Positions 24,961 to 33,938 of a DNA stretch of 54,424 nucleotides are shown piece by piece; positions within the stretch are counted from its first letter, which is position 1; every line of letters begins with the position of its first letter. This DNA comes from Janthinobacterium sp. GW456P (lineage in GTDB: Bacteria; Pseudomonadota; Gammaproteobacteria; Burkholderiales; Burkholderiaceae_D), in the NCBI RefSeq assembly GCF_002127655.1, contig NZ_NEHB01000039.1:1-54424 (forward strand), read 5' to 3'. A program made the translations under genes and the position numbers. The notes under the pieces were generated by a model, which searched no databases, was not told where the DNA came from, and was given only the letters and a program-made list of their open reading frames with translations.

Positions 24961-25861
24961 AGGCTGATGGGGGATTGATGATGTTAAGGAAAGCCCGCAC
25001 GACGGGAGCGTCGTCGAGCGTGGTGTAGCTGATGTACAGATTGGCCGACGGCGGATTGGTCTTGATCGGTAGAAATACCACGCCGGGCCAGCCGATGCGG
25101 CTGGTCGTTTCCGGCACCAGGGTCACGCCCAGGCCCGCGCCCACCATGGCCAGCAGGGTTTGCGGTTCGCTTGCTTCCTGGAAAATCACGGGTTCGAAAC
25201 CGGCATTGATGCAGCATTGCACCAGGTAGCGGGGGAAGGCAGACTTGTCCAGGTTGAGGGTGAGCATCGGCTCGTGGGCGATGTCGATCAGCTCGATGGC
25301 CGTGTTTTTCGCCAGCGGATGGTGTTCATTGACGGCCACGCAGACGTTTTCGCGGAAGCACAGTTCCTGGCGCAGGTTATCGTGGCGCAAGTCATCGTCA
25401 TTGAGTTTCGGTTCGCGCCAGAAACCCACGTCGATCTGTTTGGCGCGCAAGGCTTCGTATTGCACCGTGGGGCCGAATTCATGGATGGTCCAGGTGACGC
25501 GGGGAAATTTGGTCTGGAACTCTTCCAGCAGGCTGGGGATGGGGCCCCACATGGCCGAGCCGACGATGCCCACGCGCAAGCGGCCCACTTCGCCACGGTC
25601 GATCTGGCGGATGGTGTCGATGGTCATGCGCATCTTGGCCAGCAGCTCGGCCGCCTCGTTCATCAGCGCCTTGCCCGCCACAGTCAGCTCGAAGGTGCGC
25701 GTGGTGCGCGCAAACAGGCGTACGCCCAGTTCGCTTTCCAGTTTCATGATCTGCTGGCTCAGGGGCGGCTGCGAGATATGCAGGCGCTCGGCGGCGCGGC
25801 TGAAGCTTTTCTCCTCGGCAACGGCAAGAAAATACTTTAACTGTTTCAGATCGATGGACAT
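24959..25861 (-). CDS. LysR-family transcriptional regulator
   Basis: 300 aa from MSIDLKQLKYFLAVAEE; the frame is open ~60 codons upstream into psuG, but that start is the family standard. Winged helix-turn-helix at residues ~1-62 (FSRAAERLHISQPPLSQQIMKLESELGVRLFARTTR), effector-binding domain ~92-300 (LRVGIVGSAMWGPIPSLL). It lies 85 bp downstream of psuG on the same strand, so it may be co-transcribed with psuKG. E. coli XapR, also LysR type, activates xapA; here a xapA-type gene and two other nucleoside loci carry T-N11-A-containing promoter modules, making this protein the likely regulator. That link is inference. Confidence 0.9.
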   Translation of the reverse strand: MSIDLKQLKYFLAVAEEKSFSRAAERLHISQPPLSQQIMKLESELGVRLFARTTRTFELTVAGKALMNEAAELLAKMRMTIDTIRQIDRGEVGRLRVGIVGSAMWGPIPSLLEEFQTKFPRVTWTIHEFGPTVQYEALRAKQIDVGFWREPKLNDDDLRHDNLRQELCFRENVCVAVNEHHPLAKNTAIELIDIAHEPMLTLNLDKSAFPRYLVQCCINAGFEPVIFQEASEPQTLLAMVGAGLGVTLVPETTSRIGWPGVVFLPIKTNPPSANLYISYTTLDDAPVVRAFLNIINPPSA

Positions 25862-25946
25862 GCTTTCCTTGGCGTTGCGTGGTGCCTGGCGATGGAACGG
25901 CGCGCGGACCGGTAACGGCGCGCGCGCTTTCTTTACAGCGGTCCTA

Positions 25947-26876
25947 TTATCGTGCCACGACCGCTTGCATGGCAATGGCCAGCGCGGTGCCGACTTGGGC
26001 ATTGTGCTTGACCAGCGCGATATTCGTCGCCAGGCTGCGGCCATCCGTCAGTTGCTTGATGCGCGACAACAGGAAAGGCGTGACTTGCTTGCCCTTCACG
26101 CCGCCCGCGTCCGCTTCCTGCAAGGCTTGCGTGGTGATCGCATCGATTTCTTCCTTGGGCATCGCTTGCGCGGCGGGCACGGGGTTGCTGACGATCACGC
26201 CGCCTTTCAAGCCCAGCTGCCACTTGGTGCCGATGAAGGCGGCCTGCTCGGCGGCCGTGTCGAGACGGAAATCGGCCTTGAAGCCGCTTTCGCGCGTAAA
26301 GAAAGCGGGGAAACCTTCCTGGCCCACGCTGATGACGGGCACGCCGTGGGTTTCCAGGTATTCCAAGGTCAGGCCGATGTCGAGGATGGATTTGACGCCT
26401 GCGCAGACGACGGCCACGGATGTCTGCGCCAATTCCTGCAAGTCGGCCGAAATGTCGAAGCTCGTTTCCGCGCCGCGGTGCACGCCGCCGATGCCGCCCG
26501 TGACGAAGACGTCAATGCCGGCCAGTTCCGCGCAGATCATGGTGGCGGCCACGGTGGTGGCGCCCAGTTTGCCCTGCGACAGGACGAATGGCAGGTCGCG
26601 GCGGCTGACCTTCATCGCGTCGGGAGACGTGCCCAGCAGTTCCAGCTGCTCCGGCGACAGGCCTACGCAGATCTTGCCGTCGATGATGGCGATGGTGGCC
26701 GGAACGGCGCCGCCGTCGCGGATGATCTGTTCCACTTCGCGCGCCATTTCCACGTTTTGCGGATACGGCATGCCGTGCGAAATGATGGTTGATTCCAGCG
26801 CCACGATGGCCTTGCCGGCGGCGCGCGCGGCCAGCACTTCTTGCGAGAACGAGAGGAAGTTATTCAGTTGCGTCAT
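25947..26876 (-). CDS. psuG: Pseudouridine-5'-phosphate glycosidase
   Basis: 309 aa, cytoplasmic. Cleaves the C-C bond of pseudouridine 5'-phosphate to uracil and ribose 5-phosphate. Conserved blocks: [19 protein letters not shown] (~23-41; catalytic Glu), [18 protein letters not shown] (~55), [25 protein letters not shown] (~89-113; catalytic Lys), [23 protein letters not shown] (~124) and [14 protein letters not shown] (~218). Typical length. It starts 3 bp after the psuK stop codon. The uracil produced can enter the pre/hyd pathway encoded at 46213-53107. Confidence 0.95.
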   Translation of the reverse strand: MTQLNNFLSFSQEVLAARAAGKAIVALESTIISHGMPYPQNVEMAREVEQIIRDGGAVPATIAIIDGKICVGLSPEQLELLGTSPDAMKVSRRDLPFVLSQGKLGATTVAATMICAELAGIDVFVTGGIGGVHRGAETSFDISADLQELAQTSVAVVCAGVKSILDIGLTLEYLETHGVPVISVGQEGFPAFFTRESGFKADFRLDTAAEQAAFIGTKWQLGLKGGVIVSNPVPAAQAMPKEEIDAITTQALQEADAGGVKGKQVTPFLLSRIKQLTDGRSLATNIALVKHNAQVGTALAIAMQAVVAR

Positions 26877-26879
26877 GTG

Positions 26880-28049
26880 TCAATCCTGTTGAAAGAGGGT
26901 AGGGGGAGGCGGCGCCAGGTCGGCGTCGTCGATGTCGTCGAGGGCGCCGGCCGAAATCCGGGGCGAGACGGTGGCAGCCGATTCCAGGGTCATGGCCGCC
27001 AGCTTCAGGCCGCGCCGGCAGGCCAATTTCAAATCGCTGCTGTCGTGGTAGAGCGACCAGCAGACGGCGGCGGAAAACGCGTCGCCGGCGCCCGTCACGT
27101 CGACGGCGTCCACTTCGCGCGCGGCCAGGTGCTCGACAGGTGCGTCTACGCCGTCGCCATCGGTGAAATACACGCCTTCGCCGCCGCAGGTGACGATCAC
27201 CTGGCGCGCGCCCTGGCGCAGCACTTCGCGGCAGGCGGCGCGCACTTCAAACGCGGTCGGCAAGGCGCGCGCCACGCGCGTTTCCAGTTCGCCCCGGTTG
27301 AGGATCAGCAGATGCAAGCCCGTCAGGTCTTGCGGCAGGTGCGCCATCTTCGGCTGCGAGACGGCGACGATGACGAGCGGCGTGGCCGGGCTATTTCCCT
27401 GGGCCGCATCCTGGCGCGCGTCGGCCAGCAGCGCCTGTATGCTGTCGTGGCCCAGGTTCAGGTCGCAGACGGTGAGGGCGGCGGCGGCGCGCTGCGGCTG
27501 GCGGCTGTGCAAAAAGGCCGGTGTCAGCTGTTCGTACAGCTGCATATTGGCCATCGCCAGCAGCATTTCGCCATGTTCGTCGAGCACGGCCGTGTAAGTG
27601 CCGCTGCTGGTGTTACTCAAGTGCAAGCTGCCGCGCATGTCGATGCCCGCGTCTTCCGCGTGCGTCTGCAAGGCGTGGCCGGCCGCATCGTCGCCCAGCG
27701 CCGTCAACAGGGCCACGGGAATCGACAATCGGGCCAGGTTTTCCGCGATATTGCGGCCCACGCCCCCAAACACTTCTTCCGAACGCACGGGGTTCGAGGT
27801 GCCCATCTGCAGGGTCGCCAGGGTGCGCATCTTGCGGTCGAGGTTGGCCGCGCCTATGCACAGCACGGGGCGGCTGTCGGGCAGCACGTAGGCGCGTCCC
27901 AGCAGGCGTCGCTCGCGGATCAATCCGGCGATGTGGCCGGCGACGGCCGAGCGCGACAAGCCCAGCTCGCTCGCCAGGTCTTGCTGCGAGATGAAGGGGT
28001 TGTTGCGGATCAGCGCGTATAACTGGTCTTTTTTATTGGTATCGGTCAC
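26880..28049 (-). CDS. psuK: Pseudouridine kinase with N-terminal HTH (PfkB family)
   Basis: 389 aa. Residues ~1-57 form a winged helix (NPFISQQDLASELGLSRSAVAGHIAGLIRERRLLGRAYVL). The PfkB ribokinase-type domain follows (CIGAANLDRKMR at ~64; GGVGRNIAENLARL at ~94, one PfkB signature; DVTGAGDAFSAAVCWSLY at ~324, the other, with the catalytic Asp). The HTH-kinase layout resembles E. coli YeiI. The protein may repress its own psuKG operon, matching the duplicated TAAACATTTGT sites just upstream. The C-terminus has an acidic, proline-rich tail (DDIDDADLAPPPPTLFQQD). Confidence 0.9.
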   Translation of the reverse strand: MTDTNKKDQLYALIRNNPFISQQDLASELGLSRSAVAGHIAGLIRERRLLGRAYVLPDSRPVLCIGAANLDRKMRTLATLQMGTSNPVRSEEVFGGVGRNIAENLARLSIPVALLTALGDDAAGHALQTHAEDAGIDMRGSLHLSNTSSGTYTAVLDEHGEMLLAMANMQLYEQLTPAFLHSRQPQRAAAALTVCDLNLGHDSIQALLADARQDAAQGNSPATPLVIVAVSQPKMAHLPQDLTGLHLLILNRGELETRVARALPTAFEVRAACREVLRQGARQVIVTCGGEGVYFTDGDGVDAPVEHLAAREVDAVDVTGAGDAFSAAVCWSLYHDSSDLKLACRRGLKLAAMTLESAATVSPRISAGALDDIDDADLAPPPPTLFQQD

Positions 28050-28067
28050 AAGGTTTCACTGAAGGTA

Positions 28068-28098
28068 TAAACATTTGTTTGAGACTTTAAACATTTGT
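28068..28098. promoter_or_regulatory. Duplicated TAAACATTTGT operator upstream of psuK
   Basis: TAAACATTTGT occurs at 28068-28078 and again at 28088-28098, a 20-bp period (about two helical turns). Each contains the dyad ACA-TT-TGT. They lie 19-49 bp upstream of the psuK start codon, consistent with repression by the HTH domain of PsuK or another winged-helix regulator. Confidence 0.55.
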
Positions 28099-28212
28099 CC
28101 TATTGGTGTCAAGCGTGTGCCAAGTACGCATAACAAACCTTCGTATGGAGCTTGTATGCATGCATTTCCCGGGCATGGCAGGCCCGGGCTAGCCTCGACT
28201 ATAATATCGGCC

Positions 28213-28283
28213 ATTTATATTTGAATTGTATAAATGGGTAAGAAAAATGGTATTTGCCATACATATTCCGTTTGATGCATAGT
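28213..28283 (+). promoter_or_regulatory. Conserved promoter/operator module, copy B
   Basis: ATTTATAT-N7-GTATAAAT (28213-28235, one mismatch from a perfect dyad), 18 bp, TTGCCA (28254-28259), an 18-bp spacer and CATAGT (28278-28283) in GATGCATAGTG. It is ~130 bp upstream of the xapA start and should drive xapA and perhaps the deo genes. Confidence 0.7.
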
Positions 28284-28415
28284 GGCGGCAAATAGAGGCA
28301 TACGCATTTCGATATACCAGTAACACCATACATACCCGCTACCTGGGCCGCAGTCCATACCGGGCTCGCCCTTGCAGGCAGCAACCAATCATCATTAGTC
28401 AATCAGAGGATAACC

Positions 28416-29255
28416 ATGTCGAACAACACCCCTTTCCACGCCGCCGAAATCATCCGTGCCCGCGCTCCTGAAAATTTCAAGCCGCGCGTGGCGATGATCC
28501 TCGGCTCCGGCCTGGGCGTGTTGGCCGAGCAGATGGCGGACGCCGTCAGCATCAGCTTCGACGAATTGCCAGGTTTCCCGATCAGCACCGTGCACGGCCA
28601 TGCCGGCGAACTGGTGCTCGGCACCCTGTCGGGCGTTGCTGTCGTCTGCATGAAGGGCCGTGGCCATTTCTATGAAGGCTATGGCATGGGCGTGATGACG
28701 AGCGCCATCCGCACCCTGAAACTGCTGGGCTGCGAAATGCTGTTCGTTACCAACGCCGCCGGCTCCCTGCGTCCTGAAGTGGACGCCGGCAGCCTGGTCG
28801 CCATCAGCGACCATATCAACCTGCTGCCAGGTACGCCGATGGTCGGCCCGAACGACGACCGCTTCGGCCCGCGCTTCTTCAGCATGGCCAACGCCTACGA
28901 TGCGGACCTGCGCAAGCTGGTCGCGGATACGGCCGCGTCGAACGGCATCACCCTGCATGAAGGCGTGTTCGTCGCCTACCCCGGTCCGAACTTCGAGACT
29001 GCCGCCGAGATCCGCATGATGGCGCGCCTGGGCGCCGACACGGTCGGCATGTCCGTGGTGCCGGAAGTGGTCTCGGCCCGCCATTGCGACCTGAAAGTGG
29101 TGGGCGTGTCCGTCATCACCAACCTGGCCGAAGGCATGTCGCCATTCGCCCTGTCGCACGAACAAACCCTGAAATACGCGGCCATCGGCGCGAAAGACCT
29201 GGTCAAGCTGATTCTGGCTTTCCTGGCCAAGGTCGCTGAAAAGCCGCAAGCCTAA
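28416..29255 (+). CDS. xapA: Purine-nucleoside phosphorylase, trimeric XapA/PNP-I type
   Basis: 279 aa, cytoplasmic. Phosphorolysis of inosine, guanosine, xanthosine and their deoxy forms to base plus (deoxy)ribose 1-phosphate. Motifs: MILGSGLGVLAEQM (~27), STVHGHAGELVLG (~59), MKGRGHFYEGYGM (~78), TNAAGSLRPEVDAGSL (~112), YPGPNFETAAEIRM (~190) and GMSVVPEVVSARHCDLKVVGVS (~210). The late TNLAEG asparagine is typical of 6-oxopurine-specific enzymes. From memory the protein strongly resembles E. coli XapA; the broader PunA name is also possible. First gene of the salvage block, behind promoter module B. Confidence 0.93.
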   Translation: MSNNTPFHAAEIIRARAPENFKPRVAMILGSGLGVLAEQMADAVSISFDELPGFPISTVHGHAGELVLGTLSGVAVVCMKGRGHFYEGYGMGVMTSAIRTLKLLGCEMLFVTNAAGSLRPEVDAGSLVAISDHINLLPGTPMVGPNDDRFGPRFFSMANAYDADLRKLVADTAASNGITLHEGVFVAYPGPNFETAAEIRMMARLGADTVGMSVVPEVVSARHCDLKVVGVSVITNLAEGMSPFALSHEQTLKYAAIGAKDLVKLILAFLAKVAEKPQA

Positions 29256-29373
29256 GCACTTTTTTATGCAGTAGCGGCGCGCCGGCCACCGGCGCCGCCG
29301 CGCGGCAGGCCGGAAAAATCAGGCCTACACTGTCCGCATCATCTTTGCATCATTCCATAAAGCGAGCCTTATC

Positions 29374-30567
29374 ATGTCACGCGCATTTATCCTCCTGCTT
29401 GATTCCTTCGGCCTTGGCGCGACGCCAGACGCCGCCAAGTATGGCGACGCAGGTGCCAATACCTTTGGCCACATTGCCAGCACTGTCGCCAAAAGCGGCA
29501 AGACCTTGAAACTCCCGAACATGGAACGCCTGGGACTGGGCGCCGCGGCGCACCTGGCCAGCGGCGAATGGGCCACGGGCTTCGACCAGCGCGACGGTTT
29601 CACCGGCGCCTACGGCACGGCGCGCGAGCGCTCCACCGGCAAGGACACGCAGAGCGGCCACTGGGAAATCGCCGGCGTGCCCGTCGAATTCGACTGGGGC
29701 TATTTTCCCCGTACCACGCCATCGTTCCCGGCCGACCTGACCGACAAACTGAAATCCCTGTCCGGCGTGCCCGGCTTCCTGGGCGACTGCCATGCCTCGG
29801 GCACGGACATCATCAACAAGCATGGCGACGAGCATGTCGCCACCGGCAAGCTGATTATCTATACCTCGGGCGACTCGGTGATGCAGATCGCCGCGCACGA
29901 AGAATCGTTCGGCCTCGAGCGCCTGTACGAAGTGTGCGAAATGGCCTTCAAGCTGGTCGAACCGTACAACATCGGCCGCGTCATCGCCCGCCCGTTCACT
30001 GGCAGCCATGGCAACTACACGCGCACTTCCAACCGCCACGACTATGCGGTGGCGCCGCCCGCGCCGACCCTGCTCGACCACGTCAAGAACGCGGGCGGCG
30101 AAGTCGTCGGCCTGGGCAAGATCAGCGATATTTTCGCCACCCAGGGCATCTCGCGCGTCGTCAAGGGCGTCGACAACATGGCGCTGTTTGAAGCGCTGTT
30201 GAAGACGGCCGATGAAGTGCAGGAAAAGTCGCTCACTTTCGTGAACTTCGTCGATTTCGACCAGGCGTTCGGCCACCGCCGCAACGTCGAAGGCTATGCC
30301 GAGGCGCTGCGCGAAATGGATGCGCGCCTGCCGGAATTCATGGCCAAGCTCAAGGAAGGCGACCTGGTCGTGATCACCGCCGACCATGGCTGCGACCCCA
30401 CCTGGCACGGCTCCGACCACACCCGCGAACACATTCCGATGATCTTCTTCGGTCCCGGCGTCGCCCCGCGCGCACTGGGTATTTCCGAGACGTTCTCCGA
30501 TATTGGCCAAACCCTCGCCAAGCACCTTGGCGTACCACCACTTGCTAATGGAACCAGCTTGTTATGA
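29374..30567 (+). CDS. deoB: Phosphopentomutase
   Basis: 397 aa. Interconverts (deoxy)ribose 1-phosphate and 5-phosphate, linking the phosphorylases to DeoC and the pentose phosphate pathway. Alkaline-phosphatase-superfamily metal sites: LLLDSFGLGATPDA (~4), the phospho-threonine region TGKDTQSGHWEIAGVP (~88), FVNFVDFDQAFGHRRN (~288), ITADHGCDPTWHGSDHTREHIP (~333). Typical length. The 118-bp gap after xapA has GC-rich dyads (~29277-29302) but no clear terminator. Its stop overlaps the deoC start (ATGA). Confidence 0.95.
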   Translation: MSRAFILLLDSFGLGATPDAAKYGDAGANTFGHIASTVAKSGKTLKLPNMERLGLGAAAHLASGEWATGFDQRDGFTGAYGTARERSTGKDTQSGHWEIAGVPVEFDWGYFPRTTPSFPADLTDKLKSLSGVPGFLGDCHASGTDIINKHGDEHVATGKLIIYTSGDSVMQIAAHEESFGLERLYEVCEMAFKLVEPYNIGRVIARPFTGSHGNYTRTSNRHDYAVAPPAPTLLDHVKNAGGEVVGLGKISDIFATQGISRVVKGVDNMALFEALLKTADEVQEKSLTFVNFVDFDQAFGHRRNVEGYAEALREMDARLPEFMAKLKEGDLVVITADHGCDPTWHGSDHTREHIPMIFFGPGVAPRALGISETFSDIGQTLAKHLGVPPLANGTSLL

Positions 30568-31523
30568 CACTCATGCACCCCGAATTCAAGCGTAACGAGG
30601 CCGTCGGCCTCGACCTGGGCTGGATCAACCAGATCCGCGTCAACCGCGCCGCGACGGACCGCCGTGCGGCCAGCCTGGCGAACCGCCGTACGGTGAAAAA
30701 GGAATACCAGGCCGCCTGGCTGGTGAAAGCCATCCAGATGATCGACCTGACCACCCTGGGCGGCGACGATACGCCGGGCCGCGTGGAGCGCTTGTGCATG
30801 AAGGCCATGCGCCCGCTGCGCGCCGACCTGATGGACGCGCTGGGCCTGACACAGCTGAGCACCGGCGCCGTCTGCGTGTACCACGAGATGATTCAACCGG
30901 CCGTGAAAGTCATCCAGGGCCGCTTGCCTATCGCCGCCGTGTCGACCGCCTTCCCGGCCGGCCTGACGAACATGGAAACGAAGCTGCGCGAGATCGAACT
31001 GTCGGTCGCCGCGGGCGCTTCCGAGATCGATATCGTCATCACGCGCCAGCATGTCCTGAACGGCAACTGGCAAGTGCTGTACGACGAAATGCTCGCTTAC
31101 CGCAAGGCGTGCGGCGAAGCGCACGTGAAGGCGATTCTCGCCACGGGCGACTTGCTGACCATGGAAAACGTGGCCAAGGCGTCGTGGGTGTGCATGATGG
31201 CCGGCGCCGATTTCATCAAGACCTCCACCGGCAAGGAAAGCGTCAACGCCACCATTCCCGTGGCCCTGACGATGGTGCGCACGGTGCGCGAATACTATGA
31301 ACAGACGGGTTTCAAGGTGGGCTTCAAGCCGGCCGGCGGCGTCAGCTCGGCCAAGAGCGCGCTGCAATACCTGACCCTGATGAAGGAAGAGCTGGGCAAC
31401 GAATGGCTGCAGCCGCACCTGTTCCGCATCGGCGCTTCCAGCCTGCTGACCGACATCGAGCGCCAGCTCGAGCACTACGTCACCGGCAGCTACTCGGCCA
31501 ATCATCGTCACGCACAACCTTAA
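30564..31523 (+). CDS. deoC: Deoxyribose-phosphate aldolase (long form)
   Basis: 319 aa, longer than the ~250-residue E. coli DeoC and close to the eukaryote-like DERA length class. Cleaves 2-deoxyribose 5-phosphate to glyceraldehyde 3-phosphate and acetaldehyde. The Schiff-base lysine is in DFIKTSTGKESVNATIP (~215); other marks are SEIDIVITRQHVLNG (~152), VKAILATGDL (~187) and KVGFKPAGGVSSAKSA (~250). The ATG at 30564 overlaps deoB's TGA, so the two are coupled. The next gene, an aldehyde dehydrogenase, follows after 12 bp. Confidence 0.94.
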   Translation: MTLMHPEFKRNEAVGLDLGWINQIRVNRAATDRRAASLANRRTVKKEYQAAWLVKAIQMIDLTTLGGDDTPGRVERLCMKAMRPLRADLMDALGLTQLSTGAVCVYHEMIQPAVKVIQGRLPIAAVSTAFPAGLTNMETKLREIELSVAAGASEIDIVITRQHVLNGNWQVLYDEMLAYRKACGEAHVKAILATGDLLTMENVAKASWVCMMAGADFIKTSTGKESVNATIPVALTMVRTVREYYEQTGFKVGFKPAGGVSSAKSALQYLTLMKEELGNEWLQPHLFRIGASSLLTDIERQLEHYVTGSYSANHRHAQP

Positions 31524-31535
31524 AGAACAATCGTC

Positions 31536-33917
31536 ATGCCAACAATTAACGAGATTCTCACTACTATGGACTACGGCCCTGCTCCCGAAAGTCAAAAAGA
31601 AGCGCAAGCGTGGCTCGACGGCCATCAGCGCAAGTTCGGCCTGTTCATCGACAATGCCTGGAGCGAGCCTGCTGAACTGTTCGCCTCGACCAATCCGGCC
31701 GACGGTACGCAGCTGGCCGAACTGACGCAAGCGACCGATGCGGACGTGGAACGCGCCGTGGAAGCGGCGCGCCGCGCGCTGCCCGTATGGCAAGGCATGG
31801 GAGGCCATGGCCGCGCCAAGGTCATGTACGCGCTGGCCCGTCTGCTGCAAAGGCATTCGCGCCTGTTCGCCGTGCTGGAAACCCTGGACAACGGCAAGAC
31901 CATCCGTGAAACGCGCGATATCGACCTGCCGCTGGCCGCGCGTCATTTCTACCATCACGCCGGCTGGGCGCAGCTGCAGTCGGAAGAATTCGCCGACTAC
32001 CGCGCCGTGGGCGTGGTGGGCCAGATCGTGCCGTGGAATTTCCCCCTGCTGATGCTGTCGTGGAAAATCGCCCCGGCCCTGGCGGCCGGTAACACGGTCG
32101 TCTTCAAACCGGCCGAATTCACCTCGCTGACCGCCATGCTGTTCGCCGAATTGTGCCTGCAGGCGGGCGTGCCGGCCGGCGTGGTCAACATCGTCACGGG
32201 CGACGGCAAAGTGGGTTCGGCCATCGTCAACCACCCTGGCGTCGACAAGATCGCGTTTACGGGTTCGACCGAAGTGGGCCGTTTGATCCGCGAGGCGACG
32301 GCCGGCAGCGGCAAGAAGCTGTCGCTGGAACTGGGCGGCAAGTCGCCATTCATCGTCTTCGAAGACGCGGACCTGGACGGCGCCGTGGAAGGCCTGGTCG
32401 ATTCGATCTGGTTCAACCAGGGGCAAGTGTGCTGCGCCGGTTCGCGCCTGTTAGTGCAGGAATCGATTCAGGAGCGCTTCCTGAACAAGCTGCGCGCGCG
32501 CATGGAAAACCTGCGTCTCGGTTCGCCCCTAGATAAATCTATGGACGTGGGCGCGCTGGTCGACCCCGTGCAGCGCCAGCGTATCGCCGCGCTCGTCGAT
32601 TCGGCCCGCGCCGAAGGCTGCGACGTGTGGCAGCCGGCGTGCGAACTGCCGGCTGACGGCTCGTGGTTTCCGCCGACCCTGATCACGGGCGCGTCGACCT
32701 CGGCCGCCGTGGCGCAGGCTGAAATCTTCGGCCCCGTGCTGGTGGCGATGAGCTTCCGCACGCCGCCTGAAGCGGTGCAGCTGGCGAACAACACGGTGTA
32801 CGGCCTGGCCGCCAGCGTGTGGACCGAGTCGATCAGCCTGGCCCTCGATATCGCGCCCGCCATCAAGGCCGGCGTGGTATGGATCAACAGCGCCAACCAG
32901 TTCGACGCCGCCTGCGGCTTCGGCGGCTACCGCGAATCGGGCTTCGGCCGCGAAGGCGGCCGCGAAGGCATGCTGGAATACATGACGGCCCTGGCCGAAG
33001 ATGCGCGCCCGGCCTTGCCGTTGGTGGAAGCGAAAGCCAAGGGCAATGTGAAGCCGGCGGCCGCCGATCCGTTCGCCATCGACCGCACGGCCAAGATGTA
33101 CATCGGTGGCAAGCAGGCGCGCCCTGACAGCGCCTACAGCGCGCCCGTCTTCGGCGCGAATGGCGCCTTGCTGGCCGAAGTGGGCGTGGGCAGCCGCAAG
33201 GACATCCGCAACGCCGTGGAAGCGGCGCACAAGGCTGCCGGCTGGACCAGCGCCACGGCGCACAACCGCGCGCAAGTGCTGTACTACATCGCTGAAAACC
33301 TGGCGGCGCGCGCCGACGAATTCGCCGCCCGTATCGCCGCCATGACGGGCAGTAAAAACCCGGAGAAGGAAGTGCAGGCATCGGTCGAACGCCTGTTCTA
33401 CTACGCCGCCTGGGCCGACAAGTACGACGGCCTGGCGCACCAGCCGCCGACCAAGGGCATCACCGTGGCGCTCAATGAAGCGGTCGGCGTGATCGGCATT
33501 GTCTGCCCGAATGAAGCGCCTTTGCTCGGCTTCATCTCGCTGGTGGCGCCGGCCATCGCGCTGGGCAACCGCGTGGTGGTGGTGCCGTCGGAAGCGCATC
33601 CGCTGTCCGCGCTGGACCTGTACCAGGTGTTCGACACGTCCGACCTGCCGGGCGGCGTCGTCAACATCATCAGCGGCAACGCCGACGAACTGGCGCGCAC
33701 CCTGGCCACGCACGCCGACATCGACGCCGTCTGGCGCCATGACGGATCAGGCGACGGCTGCGCGGAAGTCGAGCGCCTGTCGGCCGGCACCCTGAAGCGC
33801 ACCTGGGTCGGCGGCGCCAAAGGCCGCGACTGGTACAGCGCCGCCCAAAGCGGCGGGCGTGCCGTGCTGGCGCATGCGTCGCAAGTGAAAAACGTGTGGA
33901 TTCCTTACGGCGTCTGA
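31536..33917 (+). CDS. Two-domain aldehyde dehydrogenase (ALDH16 type)
   Basis: 793 aa, about 1.6 times a normal ALDH. Residues ~30-490 are a complete ALDH domain: VVGQIVPWNFPLLMLSW (~160), FTGSTEVGR, LELGGKSPFIVFEDADLD (catalytic Glu) and FNQGQVCCAGSRLL (catalytic Cys). Residues ~520-793 are a second, degenerate domain (AVGVIGIVCPNEAPLLGFISL; no Glu/Cys pair; a shortened C-terminal part). This is the ALDH16 layout; the first-domain cysteine is retained here, unlike in mammals. Position directly after deoC suggests oxidation of the acetaldehyde released by DeoC to acetate; the product is inferred from context. Confidence 0.88.
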   Translation: MPTINEILTTMDYGPAPESQKEAQAWLDGHQRKFGLFIDNAWSEPAELFASTNPADGTQLAELTQATDADVERAVEAARRALPVWQGMGGHGRAKVMYALARLLQRHSRLFAVLETLDNGKTIRETRDIDLPLAARHFYHHAGWAQLQSEEFADYRAVGVVGQIVPWNFPLLMLSWKIAPALAAGNTVVFKPAEFTSLTAMLFAELCLQAGVPAGVVNIVTGDGKVGSAIVNHPGVDKIAFTGSTEVGRLIREATAGSGKKLSLELGGKSPFIVFEDADLDGAVEGLVDSIWFNQGQVCCAGSRLLVQESIQERFLNKLRARMENLRLGSPLDKSMDVGALVDPVQRQRIAALVDSARAEGCDVWQPACELPADGSWFPPTLITGASTSAAVAQAEIFGPVLVAMSFRTPPEAVQLANNTVYGLAASVWTESISLALDIAPAIKAGVVWINSANQFDAACGFGGYRESGFGREGGREGMLEYMTALAEDARPALPLVEAKAKGNVKPAAADPFAIDRTAKMYIGGKQARPDSAYSAPVFGANGALLAEVGVGSRKDIRNAVEAAHKAAGWTSATAHNRAQVLYYIAENLAARADEFAARIAAMTGSKNPEKEVQASVERLFYYAAWADKYDGLAHQPPTKGITVALNEAVGVIGIVCPNEAPLLGFISLVAPAIALGNRVVVVPSEAHPLSALDLYQVFDTSDLPGGVVNIISGNADELARTLATHADIDAVWRHDGSGDGCAEVERLSAGTLKRTWVGGAKGRDWYSAAQSGGRAVLAHASQVKNVWIPYGV

Positions 33918-33938
33918 TGGGCAAATAGCGTTGCAAAG

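Larger units (their letters stand above)
28050..28415. other. Divergent control region between psuK and xapA
   Basis: 366 bp with no gene. It contains the two TAAACATTTGT operators next to psuK, a GC hairpin CCCGGGC-N7-GCCCGGG at 28168-28188 in the middle with no T-tract, and promoter module B (28213-28283) serving xapA. A leader of ~125 nt precedes xapA. Confidence 0.65.

Noticed and set aside
30294..32426. 710-codon minus-strand frame opposite deoB, deoC and the ALDH16 gene
   Set aside because: It spans three convincing genes on the other strand and resembles no family.
31536..33917. Truncation or frameshift in the second ALDH domain
   Set aside because: The missing Cys and short end match the ALDH16 architecture, and the frame is intact.
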